Assembly: GCA_001939145.1 (NCBI GenBank)
Contig: LSRX01001662.1
Span: forward strand, 33,599-97,598
Reading direction: 5' to 3'
DNA from: Symbiodinium microadriaticum
Lineage: Eukaryota > Sar > Dinophyceae > Suessiales > Symbiodiniaceae
DNA length: 64,000 nt
Under the pieces are notes generated by a model, which saw only the letters and a list, made by a program, of their open reading frames with translations, searched no databases and was not told where the DNA came from. Each line of letters starts with the position of its first letter. Position 1 is the first letter of the stretch. Below are positions 55,060 to 64,000 of this stretch, in pieces. A program made the translations under genes and the position numbers.

Positions 55060-55790
55060 CAAGGCCCTCCTCTAGACTAGTTTAGTGTTCGGAGACGTTT
55101 GAAATTCCCTCATGTCAGCTTCCAAGCAAGCCCTGCAGTTGCATGCAGCAGCCTGCCGTCGCTGACGCCCATTCAGCTCCTTCGGCCGCGGCTAAAGTCT
55201 GAAGTTTCACTTCGAAGCAGCCAGTTGAGCTCGAAAGCTCGAAAGCTTGAGAGACTTTTTGAATTGAAATTTTCGAGCTTGAAGAAAAGTTTGAAGTCTG
55301 ATGCCCGCTCGCTTGCGCATGCCAAGGAGCCCAAAAACTCGAACTCCTGCACCTTTCAAACCACCTTTCAAACCTTCCAAGAATCAAACTTTCAAGCTTG
55401 AGCTTTCAAACTCTCAAACCTTCGAGCTCGAACGCCCTCGCTCGGGAGACCGTTCTGTCTTCTGCTCCTGGAGATCCATGGCGACTTGCTCGAAACGAGC
55501 ACGCAACACCTGCTGCATCATGGCTTCCTCTGCTTGGCTTAGCTGCAACAGCAGGGCGCCTGCTCCGCTTCGCCTTCCGCACCGTGCGTGTCCTCTTGGA
55601 TTCTCAGCGCTTGCTGCTGCAACCTGGGACTCCACCAGAGCTCCTAGATTCGCGCGCAAACTATCAATCGCCGAGCTCAGACTATAGCTACATGCTCCTG
55701 CAATCTCCTGCACTTCACCCCACTCTAAGCGCCAAGGTGATGCGAAAAATGGAAGACAATCAGAAGGGAACCAGCTGAGCAAGCTTCAGT
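55060..55790. other. Possible minus-strand exon with coiled-coil composition
   Basis: A minus-strand frame (55782-55414, 122 residues) includes IDSLRANLGALVESQVAA and QLSQAEEAMMQQVLRARFEQ, with heptad-like spacing of hydrophobics. Plus-strand frames overlap it entirely. No family is recognised and it could be chance. Confidence 0.25.
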
Positions 55791-55799
55791 AGAGACTTT

Positions 55800-56570
55800 C
55801 AAAAATTTAATCTAACTCGATCCAAGGTAGTTTACCATGCCAAGGGCTTCTGGCCCAAGCCAACAGGTTACAAGACTGACTTTAGTGGTGGGTTGTTGGG
55901 AAAACAGGCGTTGAAAGAATTCGGGTGTGGATGAAGATGCGACAAATGCAAGCTAGGACAACTGTGATGCAAGAAATCTGCGCAAGGTGCTACATTCAAG
56001 TCTGGGGCTTAGGCTCTGCAAGACGGTCAAGAAGCGCAAGGTGTTGCTGATGCAGCACCTGTCCAAAATCTGCCATGTAGCCATTAGGACATGCGACCTC
56101 TTCCATCTCGTAGAATCACAAGCAACGATGACACAGGTAAGAAACACCGCGAGGCAGCGAGAGATGCCTGCACGTGCACAAGAACATGTCATCGGACACG
56201 AAAAGAGCAGCCTACCAATCTAAGATCTAGACAAAGACATGCCTCGGCTCGTTCGAGGGCAAGGTGCGGTGGCTACTCCGAACCGGAACTGAACAAAATG
56301 ACAGCACCGCAACCACAGCCACATCCGTTCTGCTTGGAGTGCAGCATGGTAGCAAGGGTTCCGCACGGCGAAGCCACAGGACCGAATCTGTAAAAACTTG
56401 ATGGGTCGTCAACCCGTGGCAATAAGCGACTCATGACGAAAGACATTGACGCATTCCAAATCATTGATGATTCTCCGTCTGCCTAGATCGAAACTCTACC
56501 TACAGAACTATATATGCGTTTATACATCTATACATTGTACATAAAACCATAACAAGAATAGTAATAACAA
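55800..56570. other. Unassigned sequence
   Basis: A plus-strand frame near 55987-56223 reads RLCKTVKKRKVLLMQHLSK and meets GGTAAGAAAC, a good donor-like word, at about 56138. That hints at an exon, but there is no homology to support it. Confidence 0.3.
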
Positions 56571-56573
56571 ACA

Positions 56574-57320
56574 AGTAGTACTAGTAGTAGTCGTAGTAGT
56601 AGTAGTAGTAGTAGCAGCAGCAGCAGCAGCAGCTGTAGTACTAATAATCGTCATCGTAATCGCTATACTGCCGCTAATGCTACTCGAAAACTAATACTCA
56701 TATTAATACAAATACGGATACTAATACTCATAGTCATACTAAGACTAAGCCTAGTACTAATACTAATATATAATATTCATGCTGACACTAATGCCAACAC
56801 TGATACCACGACGACTAATGCTGATACGAATACTCGTACGAAGCATAAAACCACTACTAATACGAATACTCATAATCATACTCATACTAAGACTCATATT
56901 CATGCAAGCACTACTACTAAGCCAATACTAATTCTAATACTGATACTAGTACTGGTACTGATACTACTACTCATAATATTCCTATACTAATACTAATACG
57001 AATACGAATACTGATACTAACAATACTAACATAATACTAATATGAATGCTAAGACCAATACTGATACTCATGCTAATGCTACTACCAAAACTAAAACAAA
57101 AACTAATGCTGATGCTAATGCTAATACTAACAGTACTAGTACGCATACAAACGCTAGTAATTAGTTGTACTAATACAAGTAAATACTAGTGCGAATCCCA
57201 ATACCAATACATACTCATACTCATACTCATACTCATACTGATACTCATACTCATACTGCTCCTACTTACACTCATACTGATACCTATATTGATACCGATA
57301 CCAATACCATGACAACTACC
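56574..57320 (+). repeat. AGT/AGC tract and degenerate TAATAC array
   Basis: A short (AGT)n(AGC)n tract (56574-56640) is followed by about 650 bp of diverged ACTAATACTAATAC, ATACTCATACTCATACTG and GCTAATGCT units. The region is low in G and has no meaningful frame. It forms the sharp left border of the GC-rich block that follows. Confidence 0.9.
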
Positions 57321-57668
57321 AATACCACTACCGTGCGGCCGGAATCACTAGTCCGTTACGTGCGGTGTGGCCGGAGTAGATTACGATCAGCAGAAGCTGC
57401 GATGCAGACACACACCTTTTTCCGATGGCTGTTGCTGGAGCGGTGAGTCCGGAATCACCTGCCGGATTTCGGACCGGTGAACCGAGAACCTGCTACGGCC
57501 AGCAATTCGGTCGGTCGGCGGAGTCGAAGGCCGGGCCAACGGGCCGACCGACGGGCAAGACTTTGCTGGGTATACGGCCAACTGAAGAACTCGGAGCCGG
57601 GCAGAAGAGTACCCGCAGGGGAAAACCCAGCCAAAGTCAGAACTCTAGCCGCGGAGAAATTAAGACCA

Positions 57669-58482
57669 CTAGTCAAGCAAAGCAGCCGGAAAGATTGAAG
57701 CCGACAGCGTGGAAGTAGGATGGTAAAGTGGGCGAGGCGGACCAGATAACAATTCCCACGGAATAATCACCTCATCCGGATCGTTCAGGCCTAGGTCAGC
57801 CGGAAGGGCGGAACGGCTCAATCCATCGGCAACCTTGTTCCGGAATCCAGGAACATGGTCAATGTATGTGGTAACGCAGAAATGCCGTTGCCACGCAAAG
57901 TAGGTACGGAGCAGAGAGCAGAGTCCACGCCGTGGACAACCCCTTCCATGAGGCGGAATCGGACGGGGCGTTATCACACCTGCTAATGAAATGGACGGGT
58001 GACGGGAGGGCGTCCAGCCGGAACGAGCAGGGCCACACACCACAGGAGCGCCAGCTGGCCAAATAGCTCCCAGGCAGCTATAAATTTCTGCGGAGCGGAG
58101 GATTCCTCGAACCAGGAAAAGAGCGAGGAGAGGTCCGAGGCAGAAAACGTGTGGCGGAACCAAACGCAACGGCCGGATACCAACCGAACAAATCCGCCAA
58201 TCCCAGCGGAACGAGAATCTGCACAGGCATCGGCAAAGGCCTCACACGACAGGACAAGAGCCAGAGTGAAGGTAGGGGCGTCTCCGGGGAGACACGACTG
58301 CCACATTCGAAGAATCTCCTGCGACTCGGATGAGAGCTTGCGGTCGCAATCGGGGGGCATGCGGACCGAAATCCAGGTGCGGCGTTCCCCGGGAAAAGCA
58401 AGCGGGACAGTGGCGGAAGTGCTTGATCCCGGTAAGGGGCCCCAAAGAGGGGCGGAAGGGACGAAAAAGAGAGCAAACCCAA
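57669..58482 (-). pseudogene. RNase H of DIRS-like element 2
   Basis: Three frames supply the fold in order. One has FADACADSRSAGIGGFVRL (first Asp block) and FIAAWELFGQLALLW (Glu block), both in 58360-57983. The next has RCDNAPSDSASWKGLSTAW (second Asp block), in 58062-57859. The third has YIDHVPGFRNKVADGLSR (end block), in 58169-57669. The blocks match retroelement RNase H in content and spacing, but at least two frame changes break the protein. The region between RT and RNase H (58482-58567) is also out of frame. Confidence 0.65.
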
Positions 58483-58566
58483 AGCAGTTTTCCCGTCAAC
58501 TTCCGGAGGAGGTCCGACTGGATGACCACAGAGAGAAGATCACGGAGACGGACAAGCTTCGGAGCC

Positions 58567-59967
58567 TCAAGGGTAGCCGTCATGCAGTCCAAGTTCATAC
58601 GGACGGCATCCGAGATAAGCCTTATGCCAACTCATAGGCACACGGAGCAGAAGGAGCAGCACGCACATGAGGGCGGCCCAGACCGGAGCGGACGGCCCTG
58701 AAAACAACGATATTAAATCATCGACGTAGATAAGGAGGGCGTGCCGCACGAAAAGGAGACGGTGCAAAAGGCGGGACAGAAGGCCGGCGACGCGCGCCCA
58801 GTAGTACCCCGAAGCCCTGGCGCCAAAATTCAACGTGAGGCATTGGTAAAGTTTCCGGCGGTGAAAGAAACAGAGAAGTCCACGGTCGGAGGAGCGGATG
58901 AGGATGCGCCGGTGCGCCTTGCTGACATCCAAAATTAGCGCAAACAGCCGCTCAAGGGAGGTGCGGGATGGAAGGCATCGGCGGAGGCCAGTGATAGTGG
59001 GATTGGCCGACTTATTTGGGAGGTGGGTGTGCGCGGTGACGCCGGAAACGCTGCTGTCCACAACCAGGCGCGGGTCGCGGTCCGGAGCTTTGACCAGACC
59101 AAGCTTGCCGACAGCAGATCCGCTGTACTGTCGTTTTAAAGCCGAAAGACCGCCCGGAACTTCGGCAATCCAGCCCTCCGAAACTTCCGCCTGCAGCAGT
59201 CGGTCAACAGTAGCCGGGTCAGACAAGGCGGAACCCCAAGGGGACTCGCAGTGCACTAAGTCCATATCGGGTTTAGGAGCAGGCGGTGCGGGGAATAGGG
59301 ACGGACATGGCGGCATGGGCTCATCCACGCCCAGAGGGACCCCCGAAACCAGGAGGTCAATGAAATCAATATCCGGGTCCTTGGCCACAGACAAAAGTAC
59401 CTTAAGCAGAAAAAGACGGAATGGTTGGACGGGCGGGACGCACAGCAGCGACTGGAAATCCGCCTCAGACAGGCTCAGGCAGGAACGCAAGTCCGAGAGG
59501 AAGGGAGCCAAATCGGGCTCAGAAATCGGCGGATTCTTGGAACCGGAAGCGACATTGGCGCGGAATTTTGCAAGGAAGTCGCCCGACAGTATGCGCGAGG
59601 TCCACAGCTTGCGGAGTGACGCAAAGCAGTTAGGGCCCGACGGAACCGCCCAAGAAGCAGTATGCCTAGTCAAGAACTGGCCAGAAGAATCGCGACGACC
59701 GGAAAGGGCCGGGTGGAACCCAGGGCGGTGCGGGCACAGGGCAGCCAGAGTGGACATGTCGGACAAGTTCGAAACAAACGTCCACGATTTCTGGGCGGAC
59801 AGGCCATGCACGCATGCAGCAACTTGCGTGGCCGAAAGTGCATGATGACGAATCCAATGCTGGCATTCGGACGTGAGCCGGAGCAGACTGGAAGTGGGAT
59901 TCTCAAGGACCACGATTCCCCCTTGCAGCAACACAAGAGCAAGAAGTTCGCGTGTGAAAGAGTGCAA
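58567..59967 (-). CDS. RT with N-terminal methyltransferase-like end, element 2
   Basis: This is an open frame of 466 residues. Residues 1-110 look like the end of a methyltransferase-related module: GGIVVLENPTSSLLRL with ENP at 22-24, FVSNLSDMSTLAALCPH and SGQFLTRHTASWAVPS. The RT follows: RDPRLVVDSSV near 297-307, FALILDVSKAHRRI (motif A, Asp347), LNFGARASGYYWARVAGLL near 379-397 (motif B region), ALLIYVDDLISL with YVDD at 414-417, and PMSWHKAYLG (motif D/E). All RT catalytic Asp residues are present. The frame is open on both sides of the usual initiation point, so the ATG is likely internal to a longer polyprotein. The protein copies the element's RNA into DNA. Confidence 0.8.
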   Translation of the reverse strand: MHSFTRELLALVLLQGGIVVLENPTSSLLRLTSECQHWIRHHALSATQVAACVHGLSAQKSWTFVSNLSDMSTLAALCPHRPGFHPALSGRRDSSGQFLTRHTASWAVPSGPNCFASLRKLWTSRILSGDFLAKFRANVASGSKNPPISEPDLAPFLSDLRSCLSLSEADFQSLLCVPPVQPFRLFLLKVLLSVAKDPDIDFIDLLVSGVPLGVDEPMPPCPSLFPAPPAPKPDMDLVHCESPWGSALSDPATVDRLLQAEVSEGWIAEVPGGLSALKRQYSGSAVGKLGLVKAPDRDPRLVVDSSVSGVTAHTHLPNKSANPTITGLRRCLPSRTSLERLFALILDVSKAHRRILIRSSDRGLLCFFHRRKLYQCLTLNFGARASGYYWARVAGLLSRLLHRLLFVRHALLIYVDDLISLFSGPSAPVWAALMCVLLLLLRVPMSWHKAYLGCRPYELGLHDGYP

Positions 59968-60318
59968 GGCATCGGCACGGGACAGCTCGGCTTTTTGCTT
60001 CTGGGTAGGACGGGGATCCCCCCCGGGTGCTTAGGAGTCCGGACAGCAGGGGGACCCCCAGGCCGAAGGCGAGAACGATGCTAGCACAAGGCGGAGCGGC
60101 ACAGACGACTCGAACCAGACCAGATGAACACAGGCGGCGCAAGGATTCCTGATGCCGCGGGCAGCAAAGATCGATCTGCTCGCCGTGCAATGAGTCAATG
60201 GGAGCAATGCGGTCACCCCCGAGCTTACCAATGGCAGCGGACAGGGAGCGGAGGCCCCAGAGAACAAGTCCAGGAAAAATCCAAGAGAAGGGTCACTGTC
60301 CATGGAGGAAGGGGACAA
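59680..60318 (-). pseudogene. Methyltransferase-like module of element 2
   Basis: One frame (60318-60031) starts SLGFFLDLFSGASAPCPL, which matches a SAM-binding motif I (FLDLFSG). Another (60190-59903) gives GLVRVVCAAPPCASI, which contains PPC as in the catalytic motif IV of C5-methyltransferases. A third gives RTPKHPGGIPVLPRSKK. The ENP block follows in the RT ORF. The order FLDLFSG, PPC, ENP fits a C5-cytosine methyltransferase core, here spread over three frames. The nucleophile Cys is conserved, in contrast to element 1. No target recognition domain is identified. Confidence 0.5.
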
Positions 60319-60482
60319 TCCGGTCGGTGACCCGCCCGTGCCACATCACTTGCGTCTCCGGTGTGGGGCTGGAATTTTTGGTTGTCGACAGACTGCAGCC
60401 GCAGCGAAAACATCCGGCATGTGCTCGTTTGCCTGGCATCGTGTCCGTGCATGCGTGGTATGTTGTTGGGCTCCCCTGCCTG

Positions 60483-60504
60483 TCCGCAGCCATTTTGCTT
60501 CAGC
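60483..60504 (+). promoter_or_regulatory. Spliced-leader-like relict before gag
   Basis: TCCGCAGCCATTTTGCTTCA resembles the dinoflagellate 22-nt spliced leader (DCCGTAGCCATTTTGGCTCAAG as I remember it), matching 17 of 22 positions. It lies 34 bp before the plus-strand gag ATG. Relict leaders mark genes that were retroposed from trans-spliced mRNA. The match is imperfect and could be chance. Confidence 0.3.
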
Positions 60505-60537
60505 GATTGCAGGTAGTCTGTCTCCTTTGCCGACGGA

Positions 60538-61810
60538 ATGACATCGTCCGTTCCGGCATTTGGCGACCCATCTGCCCTGGCGGCTCTTCTGAAGAAGTGG
60601 TCCGCCCCGGATGACTTGCGTGAAATTCTGACACAGAAAGGGTTCCGGACCATCGCGTCGGTGGCGTACGCCATCCCGGCGCAAGGCAGTCCGGACGATT
60701 TTCTCCGTGTCCTGTGGCCTCCGGCCGATCCGGCCGACACGACGGCTTTGGTCACCCCGTCTGCATCGTTTGCTCGCCGTCTGCTGGCGGTCCCGTGCAC
60801 TCATTCACCCGAGTGTTTCGGCCGCAGCGACCCCTGCTTCGGCCCAGCCCGACCCCGCTTCCGCCCCTAAGGTTTCGGCGGAGACCGCGGAAACGCTCCG
60901 CCAGAAGTTCATGGACAACTACCCGGAAGAGATCTTGTCACCGGCTAACACTCCCAGCGTTGAGTTTCTGAGCCGCCTCCGTTCCGAGCTGGATAAGCCA
61001 ACCACGTTGTGGGTGCCATGGCACTTTCGGGCGTCCGAGCAGGACTTGCAAAACTTCTATGATACGCGCCGCCCCCCCTCCGATAACCAAATCCTGCGTC
61101 ACATATTGGATGGCGTGCCTGAGCCGGTGGCCGCGCAAACCACCGCCATGGTCTCCGGCCCGGTCGAACCGGCTCTCCGTCGCCATTGTGGTCTCCTGGT
61201 CACGGCTCTTGCGTTTCTTGGTGACTTGCATTTGCGGCCCGGCAAGACGTTCATGGAAGCGTTCATCAGCACCGCCGCGGCCGTACCGTTGGACTCTACA
61301 CTCCGGCCGCCCTCCCTGCAGGAGGCTTTGTCTGCCGAGAAAGCCGTATGGGCCGCCATCGCAGGCCTGATGCGGGACGAGAAGTGGTCCCTGTCCGATG
61401 CCCTGCACGAGGTGTCTGTCACACGTCACACGTTGCCCACGCTTTTGTGTGCCCGCCCCAGGACGATGTCTGCCCCTCCGTTCCGGGACACGCCTGGACG
61501 TGGGTCTGGTGCTGCATCTTCCAAAGAAAGGCCTGACCCTCCTGGGGACCGCCCGCCTAAGAAGCCTCCCACCGGTGGCAAGCCGAAGGCAGCAGCGAAA
61601 GGCGCGGCTACCGGGTCCGGCAAGAAGCCCGTTTCCGAGTTGCGGGATCCGTCCTGGGCAAACGAGGATGAATCCGGCCGCGAAATCTGCAAGCGCTTTG
61701 TCCTGCAAGTTTTTCCACACGTGCCCGATCATGATGCCGTCCGGCAAGCCGTGCGGGCAGCGTCACACCGCTGCAAAACACATGAAGACAGCACACTGAT
61801 CATCTTCGGA
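60538..61810 (+). pseudogene. Gag-like ORF of DIRS-like element, plus strand
   Basis: The start frame (60538-60870) reads DPSALAALLKKWSAPDDLR and SFARRLL. The similarity then moves to a second frame (60707-61879) with KFMDNYPEEILSPANTPSVE, LWVPWHFRASEQDLQNFYD, LGDLHLRPGKTFMEAFIST and ALSAEKAVWAAIAGLMRDEK. Pro/Lys/Gly-rich sequence and GREICKRFVLQ come next, then a third frame with CKFFHTCPIMMPSGKPCG and QRHTAAKH, a CCCH-like finger. From memory this is the gag of a dinoflagellate DIRS-like family and normally continues straight into the FLDLFSG module on the same strand. Here that module lies on the opposite strand on the other side. It would package element RNA. Two frame breaks suggest a defective copy. 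Confidence 0.6.
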
Positions 61811-62255
61811 GCCGGCTGCTCGCCCCGCTGTTCTGATTACTGGCCCGCCTGCTTTGGCTCCCGAATCGATTCCAGATGACGCCTGCTCTGTTTCATCTTC
61901 CGTGTCCGTGGAGGTGATTCCTCAGACTGATGGCGATTCGGTGCCTGCATCCGCTTCCGCCACAGCTCGCGTGGACCGATCTCGTTCTCCGCGCCGGCCA
62001 CTCTTGCGTTTCTCTTGGTCTTTGGCTCCTCCTTCCGCCCCTCTTCGAAGGGGCCGCACCCCCCACCCCTGTTCTTCGGCTCGCGCTGGCACGGCTCCAC
62101 CTGCGGTTGAGTCGACCCTGCCTTTGTCGCCCGCCCCGGTTTCACAGCGGCCGTCATCCCACAAGCATGCTGCCTTGCCCTCGGTTTCCCTTCCGGGCCT
62201 GATGGGCCGGGACGCATCAAGCCATACAGGCCAGGTCTCGCACACGGGCCGGGAA
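61811..62255. other. Junction between plus gag and minus recombinase
   Basis: A plus frame stays open from 61854 to 63203 but is rich in Ser, Pro and Arg and overlaps the recombinase frames, so I treat it as a shadow. This is where gag and recombinase converge and a rearrangement breakpoint would be expected. Confidence 0.4.
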
Positions 62256-63960
62256 TCACCAGCCGAAGCGGTGACAGACACGGCAGGCGTGACTAGTGTG
62301 AGCGTGCTGGCGGGTCGGATCGATACGACGCCCGCACGCGTTTGGGCACTCAGGGTTTGCACACGGCAACTGGCAGTATATCTCCAGGCGCGGGCGCAAT
62401 ATGGAAGAGCACAAACGGACGATCCGTGCCAAGAGGCCAACATTGTGGAAGGAGCGCAAGTAGCTCTTCGTCCGTCACCTCCTCCAGCTGAGTCAAGTCC
62501 GGGCCGGGCCGGTCAGCGACCGCAGGCGCAAGGCCGGCAGCAGCACCATAGGAGCCACCACGGCGGTACCCACGGCCGGACATGGCGGCAAGGGAAGGAA
62601 CCTAAAGACGCTTGGCAAAATGGCTGTGGGCATGCAAATCAAAGCAAGAAGGGCAGGCCGGCAAACGAGCGCACCGGAGCGAAGACCAACTTTTGTCAGC
62701 GTCACCCATCTCAGCTACCCTGGCAGGCACGGCGGAGGCAGTGTTGGGCCCCTGCCGGCGGAACGGGACACCGAGCCAAGCTGGCCCACGGACGCACCGC
62801 AAGCAGGCCTGACCCAAAAAGGCTCCAACCCGGAAAGCTGAATCCGAACAGAGCGCGCAGCTCCCTCAGAGCAGGCCACGGGACGGTGCAACACATTGCT
62901 GCGCGTGCGCGGGTTGTGAAGGAAAGCTCCAGAGGGGAAGGTGCGGACCGAGATGCCTTAGGTTCAGGGAGGAGGTCCGGATCCGAAGCGGACGCGGCCG
63001 AGCAGTCAGAATCGGAACCGTCAGCCGACAGATCTGTGTCAGATGCCTCGTCGGCCTCCGGAGCGGGGCAGCCGCCTCCGCAGCAGCAACACCGGGCATG
63101 GAACGGTCGGGGGGGGGGAGGCTCACCCGAAAGTCAGGCAGGGGGTTGGAAGAGCCACGGGCCACGGGCTGCAATGGACGGTACCCCGACCGAATCTTAT
63201 TAATAATATCGGCCTGGAGCTTCAGCATCGGGCCAATGTCGTCACGGCTGTAAATCCGGACGGAACCCTCCATGGCAGATGGCCGATGGTGTCCTTGGAG
63301 GCGACGGAGCTCCGGATCCAGGTGGAGCTGCCTAGGCCAAGAAAGGACGGTCGCCTTGCAAGAATGAACGCCATAGAGTGTGTGCTCAGAGGAGGGCGGC
63401 AAGTCGGAGTGCGAACGCCAATGCTCCTGAAGAAAACGGTGGAAGGGCGCCACGAACACAGGATGGGTGGAATCAGGCGAAAGGACCGGAAGCAAGAAAT
63501 CCACCACACGGGCCGGGAACAGGCGCGAGGTATCCGCGACGCATTGCTGAAGGGCGTTCAGCCAGGAGATTCCCCAGCACGACGCGGACGTGCCGGTAAG
63601 GCCGAGGAGCTGGCAACCCCAGGGCATAGAGGCGCGGCAGCTTTTGGTAGACCGGAGAGCGAGCCGGCCTGCAAAACAACCCGGGACGGGGACGCCGCAG
63701 AAACACCAGCCGTAGTAGGCGGATGCTGGGGCGGAGTCTTGGGAGTCGGGCCAGGAGCAGCAGCCAAGAAAGCCGCACCGGACGACTTCGTAGTGGGCGG
63801 GGCGGTGGCTGCCAAGGCCCGGAAGCCGCTTTGTCCGTTCATGCCTAGTTGCGGGCTGCTGCAAGTTGACCTTGCCGTTCCTTCTGTAGCTGCTTTCTGT
63901 GCCCGAGCTGTCAGCATTCTTTCGCTTTGTGCCTCTGACGCCATGTCCCGTGGCCTGCAC
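62256..63960 (-). pseudogene. Tyrosine recombinase of DIRS-like element 2
   Basis: The 364-residue frame (63960-62866) contains the C-terminal catalytic half: GLTGTSASCWGISWLNALQ, VVDFLLPVLSPDSTH, VHSCKATVLSWPRQLHLD (His/Lys box), RRLQGHHRPSAMEGS (GHH) and VRIYSRDD with the nucleophilic Tyr. The first Arg motif would lie right of 63.6 kb in another frame or beyond the window. A tail frame (62583-62350) gives LEEVTDEELLALLPQCWPLG, and another (62459-62256) gives ECPNACGRRIDPTRQHA. Both fit, from memory, the acidic and Cys-containing tails of these proteins. Frame changes are visible near 62870 and 62400. The gene is cut by the window edge. Confidence 0.65.
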
Positions 63961-64000
63961 CCTCTCCGTCAGCTTGCCCGGCTGACCGGTGCCGCTGGCC

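Larger units (their letters stand above)
57335..60330 (-). mobile_element. DIRS-like retroelement 2: MTase-like, RT, RNase H
   Basis: Minus-strand order: a methyltransferase-like module (60318 to about 59680), RT (same ORF as the module's end, to 58567) and RNase H (58482-57669). GC content rises abruptly at its left border. GGCCGGAATCAC/GTCCGGAATCAC words at 57338 and 57447 are a possible terminal direct repeat. The matching gag and recombinase lie to the right with the orientations plus and minus. Confidence 0.65.

Noticed and set aside
58600..59845. Plus-strand ORFs opposite the RT of element 2 (up to 315 residues)
   Set aside because: They are antisense shadows of a GC-rich RT ORF with clear catalytic motifs.
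61854..63203. 449-residue plus-strand ORF in the right-hand block
   Set aside because: Past the first stretch it overlaps the minus-strand recombinase, and it is Ser/Pro/Arg-rich with no motif; GC-rich sequence leaves antisense frames open.

Overview
The window looks like nuclear DNA of a dinoflagellate, most plausibly a coral-symbiont type (Symbiodiniaceae). It is packed with degenerate retroelements of dinoflagellate type, long microsatellites and TTTAGGG-type telomere-like blocks. Its one recognisable cellular gene, a NEK-like protein kinase, is cut into at least 14 tiny exons whose introns mostly start with GC or GA instead of GT. Nothing resembles a bacterial operon, plasmid or organelle genome. 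The taxon is inferred from these features; no rRNA or other marker gene is present. Three single N bases (22369, 25687, 42041) sit at repeats and may mark assembly joins, so linkage across them is uncertain.

Layout. 1-9 kb: mostly unassigned, with a degenerate Ty1/copia RNase H (minus, about 2.5-3.8 kb) and one copy of a roughly 770-bp dispersed repeat (7.1-7.9 kb). 8.8-12.1 kb: the first part of a GIY-YIG-nuclease retroelement (plus). It appears interrupted by a tyrosine-recombinase (DIRS-like) retroelement at 12.1-18.8 kb (minus; gag, RT, cytosine-methyltransferase-like domain, RNase H, recombinase) and resumes at 18.84-19.25 kb. 19.3-22.5 kb: more dispersed repeats and a 908-bp perfect (TGCG)n array. 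23.0-24.1 kb: a TET/JBP-like 2-oxoglutarate/Fe(II) dioxygenase ORF (minus). 24.7-25.7 kb: ORF1 of a non-LTR element (minus). 27.0-32.4 kb: a well preserved non-LTR (LINE-like) element with an AP-type endonuclease ORF and a 1318-residue RT ORF that carries zinc fingers and a C-terminal ubiquitin-protease-like domain.

39.1-53.3 kb: the NEK-like kinase on the minus strand. By hand reading, all core kinase motifs are present in order across 14 exons. One intron of about 12.1 kb (40077-52211) holds a spliced transposase-like gene on the plus strand (42.4-44.5 kb), a second GIY-YIG retroelement on the minus strand (47.0-50.7 kb), telomere-like blocks and a gap base. 53.3-57.3 kb: unassigned sequence, (AGT)n and degenerate TAATAC-type repeats.

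57.4-64.0 kb: a more GC-rich block with a second DIRS-like retroelement. A methyltransferase-like/RT/RNase H module lies on minus, a gag ORF on plus, and a tyrosine recombinase on minus at the window edge. This order suggests an internal inversion or nested copies.

The window is therefore one interrupted host gene in a bed of retroelements that have captured enzymatic domains (GIY-YIG nuclease, cytosine methyltransferase, ubiquitin protease). Most elements carry frameshifts. The best preserved reading frames are the endonuclease and RT-USP ORFs of the non-LTR element, the dioxygenase and the methyltransferase-like ORF.
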